Under the pieces are notes generated by a model, which had not been told where the DNA came from, did not search any database, and saw only the letters and a list, made by a program, of their open reading frames with translations. Made by a program: the position numbers and the translations under genes. From Pseudomonadota bacterium (lineage in GTDB: Bacteria > Pseudomonadota > Alphaproteobacteria > 16-39-46), in NCBI GenBank assembly GCA_018242545.1, contig JAFEBT010000004.1, forward strand, positions 1 through 54,793: DNA of 54,793 nt. The letters run 5' to 3'. How positions within the stretch are numbered: the stretch's first letter is position 1; every line of letters starts with the position of its first letter. Below, one piece after another: positions 54,532 through 54,793 of this stretch.

Positions 54532-54793
54532 GGGAACATTAAGAAATCGAGATTAAGGAAATTAAAAAAATTTAAGAGTAGCATTAAACATGAATGCTGA
54601 AAATATGGCTTTCAAGTACAAAAATCCTGATAAAGACGAAAAATTCTCATGTTCCAAAAGCTTTTTTTCATAAACCCAAATCTTTCAATTCTTCCTGACG
54701 CCCAAAAAAATCTAAATAAGGTCAGTTCGACATAAGAAATAATTAAGACATTGAAAAAATTGACTTTTTAGAGAAACAGATCATAACTCCTCC
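54532..54793. other. Non-coding end of the window
   Basis: 262 bp after the lipoprotein gene. I see no terminator with a clear stem, no tRNA and no ORF with a start and ribosome binding site here. Confidence 0.4.

Overview
The window is AT-rich bacterial chromosome, densely coding, and alphaproteobacterial in its gene content and order. Signs of this are: the tig-clpP-clpX string; an F0 operon (atpI, atpB, atpE, b', b) separate from any F1 genes; a DciA/DUF721 gene next to a DsbA-like gene; a CarD regulator; a B12-dependent ribonucleotide reductase; and an AspRS carrying the His typical of non-discriminating enzymes. Several large predicted secreted proteins of no recognised family sit among these housekeeping genes. 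Together with the base composition, this suggests a host-associated member of the Holosporales/Rickettsiales sphere. That lineage call is an inference from style, not from a marker gene.

Layout. 1-219: 3' end of an unidentified gene. 453-4126 (minus): clpX, clpP, tig, tRNA-Leu(UAG). 4496-4996 (plus): carD. 5000-8759 (minus): ATP synthase F0 genes preceded by a DsbA-like oxidoreductase and DciA. 8896-11629 (minus): pterin dehydratase, a HEPN/MNT toxin-antitoxin-like pair whose MNT gene is frameshifted, DUF924, and a GrpB-GNAT fusion. 11902-12273 (minus): small secreted protein. 12498-15471: mutY (plus), then rnhB and a Kef-type antiporter (minus). 15490-20458: accessory island with a 61-bp hairpin bearing IS-like ends, a degenerate repeat in two copies, a 1142-aa secreted protein with five C-terminal repeats, and a 140-aa secreted protein. 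20494-24612 (minus): family 4-like uracil-DNA glycosylase, glmS, glmU. 24768-26324 (plus): murJ. 26524-28178 (minus): small putative exported protein and recF. 28327-28983 (plus): ihfB and lapA. 28987-36273 (minus): sugar-nucleotide epimerase, nrdJ with a promoter and NrdR box, a LOG-family gene, aspS. 36486-40079 (minus): two adjacent secreted-protein genes, the second a P-loop GTPase-like protein with a collagen-like stretch. 40466-41713 (plus): PmtA-like methyltransferase and YceD/DUF177. 41717-44275 (minus): degenerate glucokinase-like protein, alpha/beta hydrolase, tRNA-Val(GAC). 44406-51548 (minus): 2380-aa secreted helical-repeat protein. 51920-54531 (plus): MscS-family channel and lipoprotein, translationally coupled.

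The housekeeping genes cover protein quality control, energy coupling, cell-wall precursor synthesis and lipid II export (glmS, glmU, murJ), DNA repair (mutY, UDG, recF, rnhB) and dNTP supply. The most unusual content is the exported set: the 1142-aa repeat protein, the GTPase/collagen-like protein with its 264-aa partner, and the 2380-aa solenoid. They are candidates for host interaction or envelope structure. No secretion-system genes, IS transposases or CRISPR arrays were seen.
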